Position numbers and translations under genes: made by a program. Shown here one piece after another: positions 10,501 through 18,515 of a stretch of DNA of 64,000 nucleotides. The DNA lies in contig SFDT01000013.1 in assembly GCA_004558115.1 (NCBI GenBank), positions 1 through 64,000 on the forward strand, read 5' to 3'. Under the pieces are notes generated by a model. That model saw only the letters and a list, made by a program, of their open reading frames with translations. It ran no database searches and was not told the DNA's origin. Numbering within the stretch: the stretch's first letter is position 1; each line of letters begins with the position of its first letter. Source of the stretch: Clostridiales bacterium (GTDB lineage Bacteria > Bacillota > Clostridia > Oscillospirales > Oscillospiraceae).

Positions 10501-11406
10501 ACCCTGGTGGACCGGACGGTGACGGTGCCGGAGGGCACCACGGTCTGCGAGGCGCTGACCGCGGCCCTGGATGCGGCGGGGGTGGAGTATACCATTCGCA
10601 GCGGCTACGTGTCCGCGATTGGCGGCCTGGCGGAGTTTGACCACAGCAGCCGCTCCGGCTGGATGTACATGGTGGACGGCGTCCTGCCGGAGGTGGGCGC
10701 GGGCCAGTACCGGCTGCGGGATGACTGTGAAGTGGTTTGGTTTTACACCGATGACTATACCAAGGAAACAGGCGGCGCGGACCACGGCAGCGGCTCCGGC
10801 GGCAGTGGGGACAAGCCCCAGGACGCGGAAACGGCGGCTGATGGCTTTGCCGATGTCCCGGCAGAGCTGTGGTGCTACGATGCGGTGATGGCCGCCGTGG
10901 AGCGGGGTTGGTTCCAGGGCACCGGCGACGGCCGGTTCGACCCTGACGCGCCCATGACCCGGGGGATGCTGGTGACGGTGCTGTACCGTATGGCCGACAG
11001 CCCCGCCGTGGAGACGGCGGCGGAGTTTTCCGACGTGGCGGCGGACCGCTACTGTGCCGCCGCGGTGGCCTGGGCGGCGGAGCTGGGCATTGTGGAGGGC
11101 TATGATGACGGTACCTTCCGTCCCGACGCCCCCATGACCCGCCAGCAGATGGCGGCGGTGTTGGCCCGCTATGCGGAAAGTAAAGGATGGGACACTGGTA
11201 AGCAAGTGTCCCTGGACGGCTTCTCCGATGGGGGTGCCGTGAGTGCCTGGGCACGGTCCGCCATGGAGTGGGCTGTGGCGGAGGGCGTCTTCCAGGGCGG
11301 TACCGACGGCGCCCTGTGCCCGGAGGGGACCTTGACCCGGGCACACAGCGCGGCGCTTTTGGCGCGGCTGGAAGAAAAACTGGCCTGGAAGGGAGAAAAA
11401 TCGTGA
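7510..11406 (+). CDS. SLH-anchored surface protein with DUF4430 (transcobalamin-like) domains and a beta-propeller
   Basis: This 1,298-aa exported protein is the first gene behind the B12 riboswitch. In order I see: a signal peptide (1-26, cut after YALA); a region resembling DUF4430 (about 40-165, with SGFAVNHTYP and DGDVVEFFYY); an Ig-like segment; two cadherin-like beta-sandwich repeats (about 284-474); a PQQ/WD-like beta-propeller (about 475-887); a PEGA-like domain (890-960); a clear DUF4430 domain (about 965-1087, with GWMYMVDGVLP and DCEVVWFYTDDY); and three SLH repeats (about 1110-1295) for cell-wall attachment. DUF4430 is the fold of the C-terminal domain of intrinsic factor/transcobalamin. 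I infer that it captures cobalamin or a corrinoid at the cell surface. It overlaps the next gene by 4 nt. The start is ATG with AAAGGAG. Confidence 0.85.
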   Translation: MKKRLASWLLALVLLAQLLPGYALAAGEDDEEADAPRAVTVTLSAQQGTDFLAREEQLTVSYGTASWYGFEPAAEGEITVLDALVAAHQKLYGEDFTAETAEDYLSISYGSPQAMFGNGETALYSGFAVNHTYPMDEDGVGYTAATAPLADGDVVEFFYYEDASWCDYLTWFADGSGQPLDTVGAEAGQPFTLYLRGFIYMNGYASPQPEPVYNSGYALSAYTVDEDGQLEDCLCDITEDTGAAVMTFDQPGTYQITAMGYAEDGSRIVMPSCKVVVAEAGSEATIKLEAEGLSPAFSPEVTAYTMPDQACEKGSVALTVTAPEDIAISASVNGGEPAVMTSGVGAGLNLRAGTNQIACTLASGTGETTYTVTVKRAVALASLTAKTEEGKTVTVSKAGENGYTASAAIGSTLVLTPTAAGDKGNTVVTVNGQPPAESYPIREGENTFRIRLESRDGTVSAEYTLTVTGAAAAEGGLPQYEAQWKNFRNSDDNLAVTDAKTPRTAEETALRWRSSESLNDGWNYVSPLLMVDGDLFCTAGTTIYRIDSETGDVRAQGTMVGSNGAWGNAPLAYGEGMIFVPLLDNQDHGHGRVQAFNAGDLTSLWVSESLGSQCTTALIYRDGCVYGSTGNSSPAMFFCLTAEDEDPAAEDETKTALWTALEEDYPNGSYWATPLVTENAVVYGTDANSGGTAALFSRDRLTGDCLDRVDLEGMGSVRSSLVRSGNTLYFTTNGGYLCSVQLAEDGTLSGLACVRHENTGYSTSSPVIYDGVVYYGAQGCLVAADAAALAELRRVAFPDTGAGVQASPLLTTAYTEGDAVYLYVTQNTTPGTMYVVKDNGEALALSALYTPEEADWCTASAICDGDGTIYYHNDSGYLYALERTETAQQRYRVTFAVEPSGAEVTVAGCTAEGDGSFLLGSGTYAYTVGCEGYQTASGTLTVTEEELGTDRTITVSLVREQGGGTASRIRVSVQVKTHDGGACGGGYTYQSNEKDYTTLVDRTVTVPEGTTVCEALTAALDAAGVEYTIRSGYVSAIGGLAEFDHSSRSGWMYMVDGVLPEVGAGQYRLRDDCEVVWFYTDDYTKETGGADHGSGSGGSGDKPQDAETAADGFADVPAELWCYDAVMAAVERGWFQGTGDGRFDPDAPMTRGMLVTVLYRMADSPAVETAAEFSDVAADRYCAAAVAWAAELGIVEGYDDGTFRPDAPMTRQQMAAVLARYAESKGWDTGKQVSLDGFSDGGAVSAWARSAMEWAVAEGVFQGGTDGALCPEGTLTRAHSAALLARLEEKLAWKGEKS

Positions 11407-12458
11407 ATTGGCGAAAGCGGATCTTGGCGGCGGCGCTCTCCGCCGTGCTGCTGGTGTGCCTGACCGTGACGGCCGCCGCCGCCGGCCTGACCCCGGAGAC
11501 AGTTCTAGCGGACACAGCGGCGTGCGTCCTGGAGCGGACGCCCGCCCCGTCGGTGGGAGCCGTGGGGGGTGAATGGGCCGTTCTGGGACTGGCGCGGAGC
11601 GGCCATGCCCTGCCGGAGGATTATTGCGCGCGGTATTACAAGGAAGTGGAGCACTATGCGGCGGAGCGCGGCGGTGTTCTCTCCACTGCAAAATACACGG
11701 AGTACGCCCGGGTGTCCCTGGCCCTGACGGCCATCGGCAAGGACCCCCGGCAGGTGGGCGGCACAGACCTGTTGGCCCCTCTGGGAGATTACCGGAAGGT
11801 GGTCCGCCAGGGGGCCAACGGCGCCGCCTGGGCTCTCATCGCGTTGGACGCCGGTGGCTACGCCGTGCCGGAGGCACCCGGCGCCGCCGTGCAGGCCACC
11901 CGGCAGCTGTATGTGGATTTCCTGCTGGAGTCCCAGCTGCCGGAGGGCGGCTGGAGCCTGGGGCAGACGGCGGACCCGGACATGACGGGCATGGTGCTGA
12001 CGGCGCTGGCGCCTTACCGGGACCAAGCGGCGGTCATGCAGGCGGCGGAAAAGGCCCTGGAGCGGATGTCCGCTTTGCAGGGGGAGAGCGGCGGCTTTGC
12101 CACGGCGGAGAGCGCCGCGCAGATGCTGGTGGCCCTCATGGCCTGGGACATTTCCCTGGAGGATGGCCGCTTTGTGAAAAACGGCCGGACGCTGCTGGAC
12201 GGCCTCCTGGCGGACTATCTGCCGGGCCGGGGCTTCCGCCACACGGCGGCGGAAACGGAGGCAGACCCCATGGCCACGGAGCAGGGACTATACGCCCTGG
12301 CGGCTGTGTGCCGGGCCCGGGCGGGGAAACCCTTCCTCTATGATATGACGGATGTAAAGCCAGAGCCGGTTTCTGCGGAAACGGCAGCTTCCCGGGCGGC
12401 GGCCTGGGGCGCGCGGACCGGGCTGGCCGCCTGCTTTTGGGCGGCCGCCCGGATATAA
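11403..12458 (+). CDS. Secreted alpha/alpha-toroid protein (prenyltransferase/terpene-cyclase-like fold)
   Basis: This 351-aa protein has a signal peptide (about 1-25, ending VTAAAAG). It then has repeated helical units with motifs such as ESQLPEGGWSLGQ, PDMTGMVLTALAPY and GESGGFATAESAAQMLVAL, typical of the alpha6/alpha6 toroid shared by prenyltransferases, squalene cyclases and the alpha domain of intrinsic factor/transcobalamin. It has no terpene-cyclase catalytic DxDD motif that I can see. It lies between two DUF4430 proteins in a B12-regulated operon, so I infer a corrinoid-binding role comparable to the alpha domain of intrinsic factor. The GTG start lies in GTGA, overlapping the previous stop, so translation is coupled. 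No binding residues can be assigned from sequence. Confidence 0.75.
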   Translation: MNWRKRILAAALSAVLLVCLTVTAAAAGLTPETVLADTAACVLERTPAPSVGAVGGEWAVLGLARSGHALPEDYCARYYKEVEHYAAERGGVLSTAKYTEYARVSLALTAIGKDPRQVGGTDLLAPLGDYRKVVRQGANGAAWALIALDAGGYAVPEAPGAAVQATRQLYVDFLLESQLPEGGWSLGQTADPDMTGMVLTALAPYRDQAAVMQAAEKALERMSALQGESGGFATAESAAQMLVALMAWDISLEDGRFVKNGRTLLDGLLADYLPGRGFRHTAAETEADPMATEQGLYALAAVCRARAGKPFLYDMTDVKPEPVSAETAASRAAAWGARTGLAACFWAAARI

Positions 12459-12470
12459 TGCGAGGCACTT

Positions 12471-13166
12471 ATGAAACGGAAAAAACAACTTTTTGTCCTG
12501 GCGGTGCTGGCGGCATTGGCAGTGCTGGCCTGCGCCTGCTCCCTGCAAAAAGCGCAAACGCCACCGGAGACGGCTCCTGTGGAGGAGCAGCAGCTTCCGG
12601 CGGAGCCCTCTGCCCCCGGGGACGCCATCCCCGGGGACGCGGCGGAGGAAACCCCGCCGGAGCAGGCGGCGGAAGCGGCTGCCCCCGCTCCGGTGGAGGA
12701 AACGCCGGATGAAGCTCCCGCTCCGGCGGAGCCGGAGGAGAAAGCGGCAAGCACCTGCACGGTCTCTATCTCCTGCGCCGTTCTCCTGGAGCACCTGGAC
12801 CAGCTGGAGGCGGGCACCCGGGAGTTGGTGCCCGGGGACGGCGTGCTGCTGGCGCCCACGGCGGTGGAGATCCAGGAGGGGGACAGCGCGTTTGACCTGC
12901 TGCAAAGGGCCTGCCGGGAGGCGGGCATCCATATGGAGTACCAGGACACCCCAGGTTACGGCTCCGCCTATGTGGAGGGCATCGGGAACCTGTACGAATT
13001 TGACGGCGGCGCCTTGTCGGGCTGGATGTACCGGGTAAACGGCACCTTCCCCAACAAGGGCTGCTCCGCTGTGGCAGCGGCGCCGGGAGACCGGGTGGAG
13101 TGGGTGTATACCTGCGACCTGGGCCGGGATGTGGGCGGCGGCGACAGCGGCCAGCTGGGGGCGTGA
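12471..13166 (+). CDS. DUF4430-domain lipoprotein, putative cobalamin-binding protein
   Basis: This 231-aa lipoprotein starts with a signal peptide and a lipobox-like VLAC (Cys at about 21). A low-complexity linker rich in Ala, Pro and Glu runs to about residue 95. A single DUF4430 domain occupies about 98-225, with GALSGWMYRVNGTFPNKG and GDRVEWVYTCDLG. That domain is the beta domain of the intrinsic factor family. Tethered to the membrane and followed by an ECF T subunit, it is the likely delivery protein that presents the ligand to the transporter, by inference. It starts 12 nt after the toroid gene; its stop is 1 nt before the next ATG. Confidence 0.85.
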   Translation: MKRKKQLFVLAVLAALAVLACACSLQKAQTPPETAPVEEQQLPAEPSAPGDAIPGDAAEETPPEQAAEAAAPAPVEETPDEAPAPAEPEEKAASTCTVSISCAVLLEHLDQLEAGTRELVPGDGVLLAPTAVEIQEGDSAFDLLQRACREAGIHMEYQDTPGYGSAYVEGIGNLYEFDGGALSGWMYRVNGTFPNKGCSAVAAAPGDRVEWVYTCDLGRDVGGGDSGQLGA

Positions 13167-13167
13167 C

Positions 13168-14055
13168 ATGGACGGACGGGACGCCTTTTCCCGGTGCCAC
13201 CCGCTGGTGGCCTTCGCGTTTTTCGCCCTGGTGCTGCTGACCATGCTGGTGATGCGGCCGGCGTTCCTGGCCATTTCTCTGCTGGGAGCGGCGGCCTACG
13301 GGGCGTACCTGCGGCGCCGCCGCTTCTGGCGGATGTGGCGGACGCTGCTGCCGCTTCTGGTGCTGACGGCTGCCGTGAACCCCCTGTTCAGCCATCGGGG
13401 CGTCACGGTGCTGGCCTATTTCCCCTCGGGCAATCCCCTGACCCTGGAATCCATTCTCTACGGCCTAGCCGCGGCGGCGCTGCTCTGCTGCGCCGTTTTG
13501 TGGCTGGGCTGCTGTGCCGACGTCATGACCACGGACAAGTTCGTGTACCTGTTCGGCCGTCTGGCCCCGGCGCTGAGCCTGCTGCTGTCCATGACGCTGC
13601 GGTTCATCCCCCAGGTGCGGCGGCGGCACCGGACCATCTCCGACGCCCGGGACGCCATGGGCGGAAACGGCCGCAGCGGGGCGCTCCGGCGGCGGATGGC
13701 GGAGCTGGGCATCCTGACCACCTGGTCTCTGGAGGGGGCCGTGGACACGGCGGACAGCATGCGCAGCCGGGGCTACGGCCTGCCGGGCCGCACCTTGTTT
13801 TCCATTTACCGCTTCCGGCGGCGGGACGGTATGCTGCTGGCGGTCATGGCTCTCTGCGGAGCATATACCGCCTGGGGCTGCCGGAGCCAGGCCCTGGCCT
13901 GGAGCTTTTACCCCCGGGCCCAGGGGGCACCGCTGGGGGCATTTGCCCTCAGCGTCTACGGGGCTTATGGATTGCTGTGTTCCCTGCCGCTGCTGGTGGA
14001 CCTGGCGGAGGAGTTGCGGTGGGCCGCGGCGGAAAGGAGGGCCTGGAATGGGTAA
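13168..14055 (+). CDS. ECF transporter transmembrane (T) component, CbiQ/EcfT-like
   Basis: This 295-aa membrane protein has hydrophobic segments at about residues 10-48, 58-75, 95-125 and 220-285. It carries the coupling-helix motifs of EcfT near residues 180-210: the short TADSMRSRGYG segment contains the conserved Ala-Arg-Gly type signature that contacts the ATPases. It belongs to energy-coupling-factor importers of vitamins. Here it is encoded between a DUF4430 lipoprotein and a fused ATPase/S protein under a B12 riboswitch, so cobalamin or a cobalamin precursor is the likely substrate. The ATG is 1 nt after the previous stop, and the 3' end overlaps the next gene by 8 nt. Confidence 0.88.
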   Translation: MDGRDAFSRCHPLVAFAFFALVLLTMLVMRPAFLAISLLGAAAYGAYLRRRRFWRMWRTLLPLLVLTAAVNPLFSHRGVTVLAYFPSGNPLTLESILYGLAAAALLCCAVLWLGCCADVMTTDKFVYLFGRLAPALSLLLSMTLRFIPQVRRRHRTISDARDAMGGNGRSGALRRRMAELGILTTWSLEGAVDTADSMRSRGYGLPGRTLFSIYRFRRRDGMLLAVMALCGAYTAWGCRSQALAWSFYPRAQGAPLGAFALSVYGAYGLLCSLPLLVDLAEELRWAAAERRAWNG

Positions 14056-16414
14056 ACTGCTTTATCAGGCGGAGGGATTGTCCTTCGCCTATCCCGGGCA
14101 GACGGTCTGGGCCTTGGAGGATCTTTGCTTTTCCGTGGCGCCGGGGAGCTTCACCGTGGTATGCGGTCCCTCCGGCTGCGGTAAGACCACGCTGCTGCGG
14201 CAGCTGAAGCCCGCTCTTGCCCCCAAGGGCAGGCGGCAGGGCCGGCTTCTTTTTGATGGGGAAGACCTGGAAAAGCTGGACCTGCGGCGGCAGAGCGCCG
14301 ACATGGGCTTCGTCGCCCAGGACCCGGACAGCCAGCTCGTCACCGACAAGGTGTGGCATGAGCTGGCGTTCGGCCTGGAAAACCTGGGCCTGGAGCAGGC
14401 GGCCATCCGCCGCCGGGTGGCGGAGACCGCCGCCTTTTTCGGCATGGAACCCTGGTTCCACCGGGAGGTGTCCCGCCTGTCAGGAGGGCAGAAGCAGCTT
14501 TTGAACCTGGCCTCCGCCATGGTCCTGCAGCCCCGGGTACTGCTTTTGGACGAGCCCACCGGCCAGCTGGACCCCATTGCCGCCTCGGATTTCCTGGCGG
14601 CGGTGGAGCGGGTCCACCGGGAGCTTGGAACCACGGTCATTCTCACGGAGCATCAGCTGGACCAAGTGCTGCCCATGGCGGACCAACTGCTGGTGCTGGA
14701 CGGAGGGCGGCTGGTGTGCCAGGGACCGCCGGTCCAGGCCATCGCCCGGCTGCGGGAGACAGGCCACGCCGTGTTCCGGGCCATGCCGGCGCCGGTCCGG
14801 GTGTGGGCGGCGGTGCCCAATGACCGGCCCTGTCCCCTCTCCGTCCGGCAGGGGAAGGACTGGCTGGCGGACTATGCCGCGGACCATCCCCTTGCCCCCC
14901 TGCCTCCGGCGCCGGAGCGTCCGGCGGGAGAGGTGATGGCCCGGCTGTGGGATGTGTGGTTCCGCTACGGAAAGCAGGAAGCGGATGTGCTGCGGGGACT
15001 GGACCTGGAGGTCCGCCGGGGAGAACTGGCGGCACTGGTGGGCGGCAACGGCGCGGGAAAGACCACGGCGCTGTCCCTGCTGTCCGGCCAAAACCGCCCC
15101 CAGCGGGGCGCAGTGGAGCTGCGGGGCACCGTGGGGGCCCTGCCCCAGGACCCCAAGGCCCTGTTTGCCCGGAAGACCGTCCGGGAGGAGCTGGAGGGGG
15201 TCTGCGGCGACCCTCACCGCCGGGCCGCCATGGCGGCCCTGTGCGGCCTGGAGCCGCTGCTGGAGCGCCACCCATACGACCTCTCCGGCGGCGAGCAGCA
15301 GCGGACGGCCCTGGCCAAGGTGCTGCTGGGCGCACCGGACATTTTGCTGCTGGACGAGCCCACCAAGGGCCTGGACCCCGCCTGCAAGCAGCGTCTGGCG
15401 GAGATTTTGAAAGAACTTTGCCGGCGGGGGACCGCCGTTGTCATGGTGAGCCATGACCTGGAGTTCTGCGGGGAATATGCCCAATGGTGCGTGCTGCTGT
15501 TTGACGGCACCGCTGCGGCGGCGGACATTCCCCGGCGCTTTTTCGCCGGCAGCCGCTTTTATACCACTGCCGCCAACCGTATGGCCCGGGAGCAGCTGCC
15601 GGAGGCGGTGACGGCGGCGGAGGTGATCGGATGCTGCGGCGGCGCGGAGACGCCGCAGGCTCCGGAGAAACGGCCGTTGCCGCCGGAAAGGACGGAGGCA
15701 CCCTCCCCAAAAACCCGGCGGAGGGGCCGCCGGCTGGCCCTGTGCGCGCTGCTGGCCCTGGTGCCGCTGACCATCTGGGTGGGTATGACGGTCTTCCGGG
15801 ACCGGAAATACCTCTTTACCGCGCTGCTGGTGCTGCTGGAGTGTACGGCGGCCTTCCTGCTCTCCTTTGAGCGGCGGCGGCCCCAGGCCCGGGAGGTGGC
15901 GGTCATCGCCGTCCTCTGCGCCTTGGGCGTGGCGGGCCGGGCGGCCTTTTCCATGCTGCCCCAGTGCAAGCCGGTCATTGCCCTCACCGTGCTGACCGGA
16001 GCGGCCCTGGGAGGGGAGAGCGGCTTTTTGGTGGGGGCCGTCACCATGCTGGCCTCCAACGTGTTGTTTGGCCAAGGGCCCTGGACCCCCTGGCAGATGT
16101 TCGCCCTGGGGCTCATCGGTCTGCTGGCGGGCGCACTGTTCCACCATGGTCCCCTTCCCGCTGGACGGGCGCCGCTGGCGGTTTTCGGCGCGGTGTCCGC
16201 CGTGGGCGTGTACGGGATCATCATGAATACCGCCTCCGCCCTCATGTGGCAGGGAGAGCTCACCTGGGGGATGGTCATGGCCTACTGGGGGGCTGGCCTG
16301 CCCATGGACCTGGTCCAGGCCGTCGCCACAGCCCTCTACCTATGGTTTTTGACTGGGCCGGTCCTGGAGAAGCTGGGACGGCTCCAGACCAAGTACGGTA
16401 TTTTGACAGCGTGA
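14048..16414 (+). CDS. Fused ECF transporter: two ATPase domains plus membrane S component
   Basis: This 788-aa protein joins three parts normally encoded separately. ATPase 1 (about 1-235) has Walker A GPSGCGKTT, signature LSGGQKQ and Walker B VLLLDEP. ATPase 2 (about 300-515) has GGNGAGKTT, LSGGEQQR and ILLLDEP. After a charged linker (about 540-580), about six hydrophobic segments (585-780) resemble a substrate-binding ECF S component. With the T protein upstream it would form a complete importer. The B12 riboswitch makes cobalamin the most probable ligand. The start codon is ATG at 14048, within the end of the T gene and behind a GGAAAGGAGG sequence. The S-component identity rests on topology and position, not on a motif I can name. 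Confidence 0.85.
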   Translation: MGKLLYQAEGLSFAYPGQTVWALEDLCFSVAPGSFTVVCGPSGCGKTTLLRQLKPALAPKGRRQGRLLFDGEDLEKLDLRRQSADMGFVAQDPDSQLVTDKVWHELAFGLENLGLEQAAIRRRVAETAAFFGMEPWFHREVSRLSGGQKQLLNLASAMVLQPRVLLLDEPTGQLDPIAASDFLAAVERVHRELGTTVILTEHQLDQVLPMADQLLVLDGGRLVCQGPPVQAIARLRETGHAVFRAMPAPVRVWAAVPNDRPCPLSVRQGKDWLADYAADHPLAPLPPAPERPAGEVMARLWDVWFRYGKQEADVLRGLDLEVRRGELAALVGGNGAGKTTALSLLSGQNRPQRGAVELRGTVGALPQDPKALFARKTVREELEGVCGDPHRRAAMAALCGLEPLLERHPYDLSGGEQQRTALAKVLLGAPDILLLDEPTKGLDPACKQRLAEILKELCRRGTAVVMVSHDLEFCGEYAQWCVLLFDGTAAAADIPRRFFAGSRFYTTAANRMAREQLPEAVTAAEVIGCCGGAETPQAPEKRPLPPERTEAPSPKTRRRGRRLALCALLALVPLTIWVGMTVFRDRKYLFTALLVLLECTAAFLLSFERRRPQAREVAVIAVLCALGVAGRAAFSMLPQCKPVIALTVLTGAALGGESGFLVGAVTMLASNVLFGQGPWTPWQMFALGLIGLLAGALFHHGPLPAGRAPLAVFGAVSAVGVYGIIMNTASALMWQGELTWGMVMAYWGAGLPMDLVQAVATALYLWFLTGPVLEKLGRLQTKYGILTA

Positions 16415-16418
16415 AGTG

Positions 16419-16457
16419 AAAAAGGCCCCGCATCCGATATGGATGCGGGGCCTTTTT
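16419..16457. terminator. Bidirectional terminator of the B12 uptake operon
   Basis: AAAAAGGCCCCGCATCC (16419-16435) pairs with GGATGCGGGGCCTTTTT (16441-16457) over a 5-nt loop. It serves the uptake operon on the plus strand and the racemase on the minus strand. Confidence 0.92.
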
Positions 16458-16461
16458 GTAT

Positions 16462-17109
16462 TCAGGCTTGCAGCAGCTCCAGCATTTCCCGGGCCGGGTC
16501 AATGAGGGGCAGGCTTGTCCGCCTGGCCAGGGCTTCTTTAAAATAAGGAAAGTGGGTGCAGCCCAGCAGCAGTGCCTCCATACCGCAGGCGGCGAACCAG
16601 TTTGCCAGCTCTGCCAGGTGGTGGTGCTCCACCAGCTGGTCCGGGTCCTCGCCCTGCTCAATGGCCAGCACCACCGTCAGCGCGGCGGCGGACAGGGTGT
16701 CCAGCGCCGGATTGGCGGCCAGCAGCACCCGCTCAATGCCCGCCAGCCCTTGGGCGTTGGCGGCGATGAACGCCAGCCGCCGGTACCGGGGGGCCAGGCT
16801 GCGGTATACATCCAGCGGTGTCACGATCTTCATGCCGGTCTCCCGAGAAAGGGCGGGAAAGTCCACGGAAGCGGACAGGGAGTTGCAGTAGACAAAGGCC
16901 TTTTCACAGCCCTGCTCCGTCGCCTGCCGCAGCACAGCCAGAGCGCGGGCCTGTTTTTCGGCGGCGGAGGAGATCTGAAAGGCGGTCTGCTGCCGGGGGT
17001 CGGCGGACAGTGGGAACGCGGTGCCCGACAGGCCGGCTCCGGTGAGAAAGTCCACGCCCATTTGCGTGTCCACCGGGGTACCGGCCAAAACGGCGATGGG
17101 GTGTGTCAT
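16462..17109 (-). CDS. Aspartate/glutamate racemase family protein
   Basis: This 215-aa protein belongs to the cofactor-independent Asp/Glu/hydantoin racemase superfamily. The two catalytic cysteines are visible in VYCNSLSASVDF (about 74) and LLLGCTHFPY (about 180). Its family interconverts D- and L-amino acids or related acids. It is shorter than typical MurI (about 260 aa) and lacks a MurI-like N-terminus, so I do not call it glutamate racemase. The start is ATG behind GGAGGG. It stands alone, convergent with the B12 operon. Substrate unknown. Confidence 0.8.
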   Translation of the reverse strand: MTHPIAVLAGTPVDTQMGVDFLTGAGLSGTAFPLSADPRQQTAFQISSAAEKQARALAVLRQATEQGCEKAFVYCNSLSASVDFPALSRETGMKIVTPLDVYRSLAPRYRRLAFIAANAQGLAGIERVLLAANPALDTLSAAALTVVLAIEQGEDPDQLVEHHHLAELANWFAACGMEALLLGCTHFPYFKEALARRTSLPLIDPAREMLELLQA

Positions 17110-17251
17110 CTTGAATCCCTCCTGTTTTATTTCGCGGCGCCTGCCGCGGCGGTGGAAAGCTCCTGACCTGATGATAGCATGATTTCAGGCGGGACAAGAA
17201 ATGCGAAAAAGCGATAAGGTACTATCGGGCAAAGCAATACCCCCGGAGAGC

Positions 17252-18136
17252 TCAGCCCACCTTCCGCTGGAAGTTGCCGTAGATGCGGGTCCCCTCCTGG
17301 GTGGTCACGAAGGCGTGGGGATCGATGGAGTGGACCGCGTGGACCAGCTCCTCGATCTCAAACTTGGACAGGCACACGCACAGCACATGGACATCCTCGC
17401 CGGTGTAGGCGCCGACGCCCTCCCAGTAGGTGACGCTGCGGCCCAGTTTTTCGATGATGAAGCGGGCCAGGGCGTCCTCGTCGCCCTTGGTGAAAATGAG
17501 GGCCTGGATACTGACATTCTGCTGGTGCATCCGGTCCAGCACCATGGCGGTGAAGAAGTTGTAGATCACGGAGTAAATGGCCACTTCCGGGCTGAACAGG
17601 AACAGACAGGCGGTGTACAGAACGGCGTTGAAGGACAGGGAGAACTTGCCCACGGTGAACTGGCTGCCCCGCTTGCTCAGGTACAGCCCCACAATGTCCA
17701 ATCCGCCGCCGCTGGCGCCGCAGGTGAGGACCAGGCCGCCGCCCACACCCGCCAGAATGCCGCCCAGCAGGCAGGCGGTGAGATAGTCGTCCACAATGGG
17801 GACGGAGGGGGAGGGGACGAGGCTGTAAAACAGGGAGAAGGCCACTGTGCAGATGAGGGTCTTTGCGACGAAGGCCCGTCCCAGATTTTTGTAAGCCAGC
17901 AGCAGAATGGGAATGTTCAGCAGGAAATACAAAATGCCGGCCACATCATAGGCGCCGAAATTCATGCCCAGATAGTCGGCAGCCAGCGTGCGCAGCAGCT
18001 GGCACACACCCATGAGACCGCCGGTGTACAGGTTCAGGGGCACGATAAACAGGTTCAGTGCGGCGGCGGCGATCAGCTCGCCGATCACAGCCACCACGAG
18101 CCGCAGGCCGCGGTGATGCAGAGAGTTGTAAAGCAT
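17252..18136 (-). CDS. YitT family membrane protein (DUF161/DUF2179)
   Basis: This 294-aa protein has five or six hydrophobic segments in its first 200 residues, with two repeats of a LYTGGLMGVCQLL / CGASGGGLDIVGLYLS type. These are followed by a soluble C-terminal DUF2179 domain (about 215-290) containing the YTGEDVHVLCVCLSKFE segment. That architecture defines the YitT/YvjA group, integral membrane proteins without an agreed function. The RBS is AGGAGGAG, 6 nt from the ATG. It has its own sigma-A promoter. Confidence 0.88.
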   Translation of the reverse strand: MLYNSLHHRGLRLVVAVIGELIAAAALNLFIVPLNLYTGGLMGVCQLLRTLAADYLGMNFGAYDVAGILYFLLNIPILLLAYKNLGRAFVAKTLICTVAFSLFYSLVPSPSVPIVDDYLTACLLGGILAGVGGGLVLTCGASGGGLDIVGLYLSKRGSQFTVGKFSLSFNAVLYTACLFLFSPEVAIYSVIYNFFTAMVLDRMHQQNVSIQALIFTKGDEDALARFIIEKLGRSVTYWEGVGAYTGEDVHVLCVCLSKFEIEELVHAVHSIDPHAFVTTQEGTRIYGNFQRKVG

Positions 18137-18172
18137 GGTGTCTCCTCCTGTCGGTCAGTTGTCCGTACTTTG

Positions 18173-18201
18173 ATTATACGGGCTGCCCGAAAAAACCTCA
18201 A
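18173..18201 (-). promoter_or_regulatory. Sigma-A promoter for the YitT-family gene
   Basis: On the minus strand TTGAGG (18196-18201) and consensus TATAAT (18173-18178) are 17 bp apart, about 37 bp before the ATG. Confidence 0.7.
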
Positions 18202-18215
18202 GGGGAAAAAGAGAT

Positions 18216-18515
18216 TTAAAGGCCATAGCGCAAAAACTGGTACAGCCGCGCCCTGGCCCGGCGGAGGGTGCGGGATACCGTGGACCGCTGAACGCCCAGG
18301 AGCTGGGCGATGGCGGTGGTGTTCATCTCCTGGTCGTAGTACAGCTCCACCATCTGCCGCTGCCGGGGGGTCAGCTCCCGGAGGCGGGCGTCCTTCAGGT
18401 TCCGCCGCAGGCGGGCAAGCTGCTCCTCGTTGTCCGGGGCGTTTTCCCGCAGCCATACGGTGAGATCGCCGGCCCACTGGTCGGGGCGGCCTCTTTTAGA
18501 GGGTGTATTTTTCAT
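18216..18515 (-). CDS. Small sigma-70 region 4-like DNA-binding protein
   Basis: This 99-aa protein ends in a helix-turn-helix of sigma region 4 type (about residues 52-97): ELTPRQRQMVELYY, then TTAIAQLLGVQRSTVSRTL. There is no region 2, so it is not a complete sigma factor. Such short proteins occur in prophages and integrative elements as late-gene or autoregulatory activators. The ATG at 18515 was chosen because it follows AAGCATGAAA-type spacing and overlaps the end of the upstream small gene by 20 nt; an ATG at 18536 is also in frame. Promoter target unknown. Confidence 0.7.
   Translation of the reverse strand: MKNTPSKRGRPDQWAGDLTVWLRENAPDNEEQLARLRRNLKDARLRELTPRQRQMVELYYDQEMNTTAIAQLLGVQRSTVSRTLRRARARLYQFLRYGL

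Noticed and set aside
7330..11691. A 1,453-aa minus-strand open frame opposite the SLH/DUF4430 gene
   Set aside because: The plus strand encodes a domain-rich exported protein with signal peptide and RBS. The antisense frame is Gly/Arg/His-rich and has no domains.
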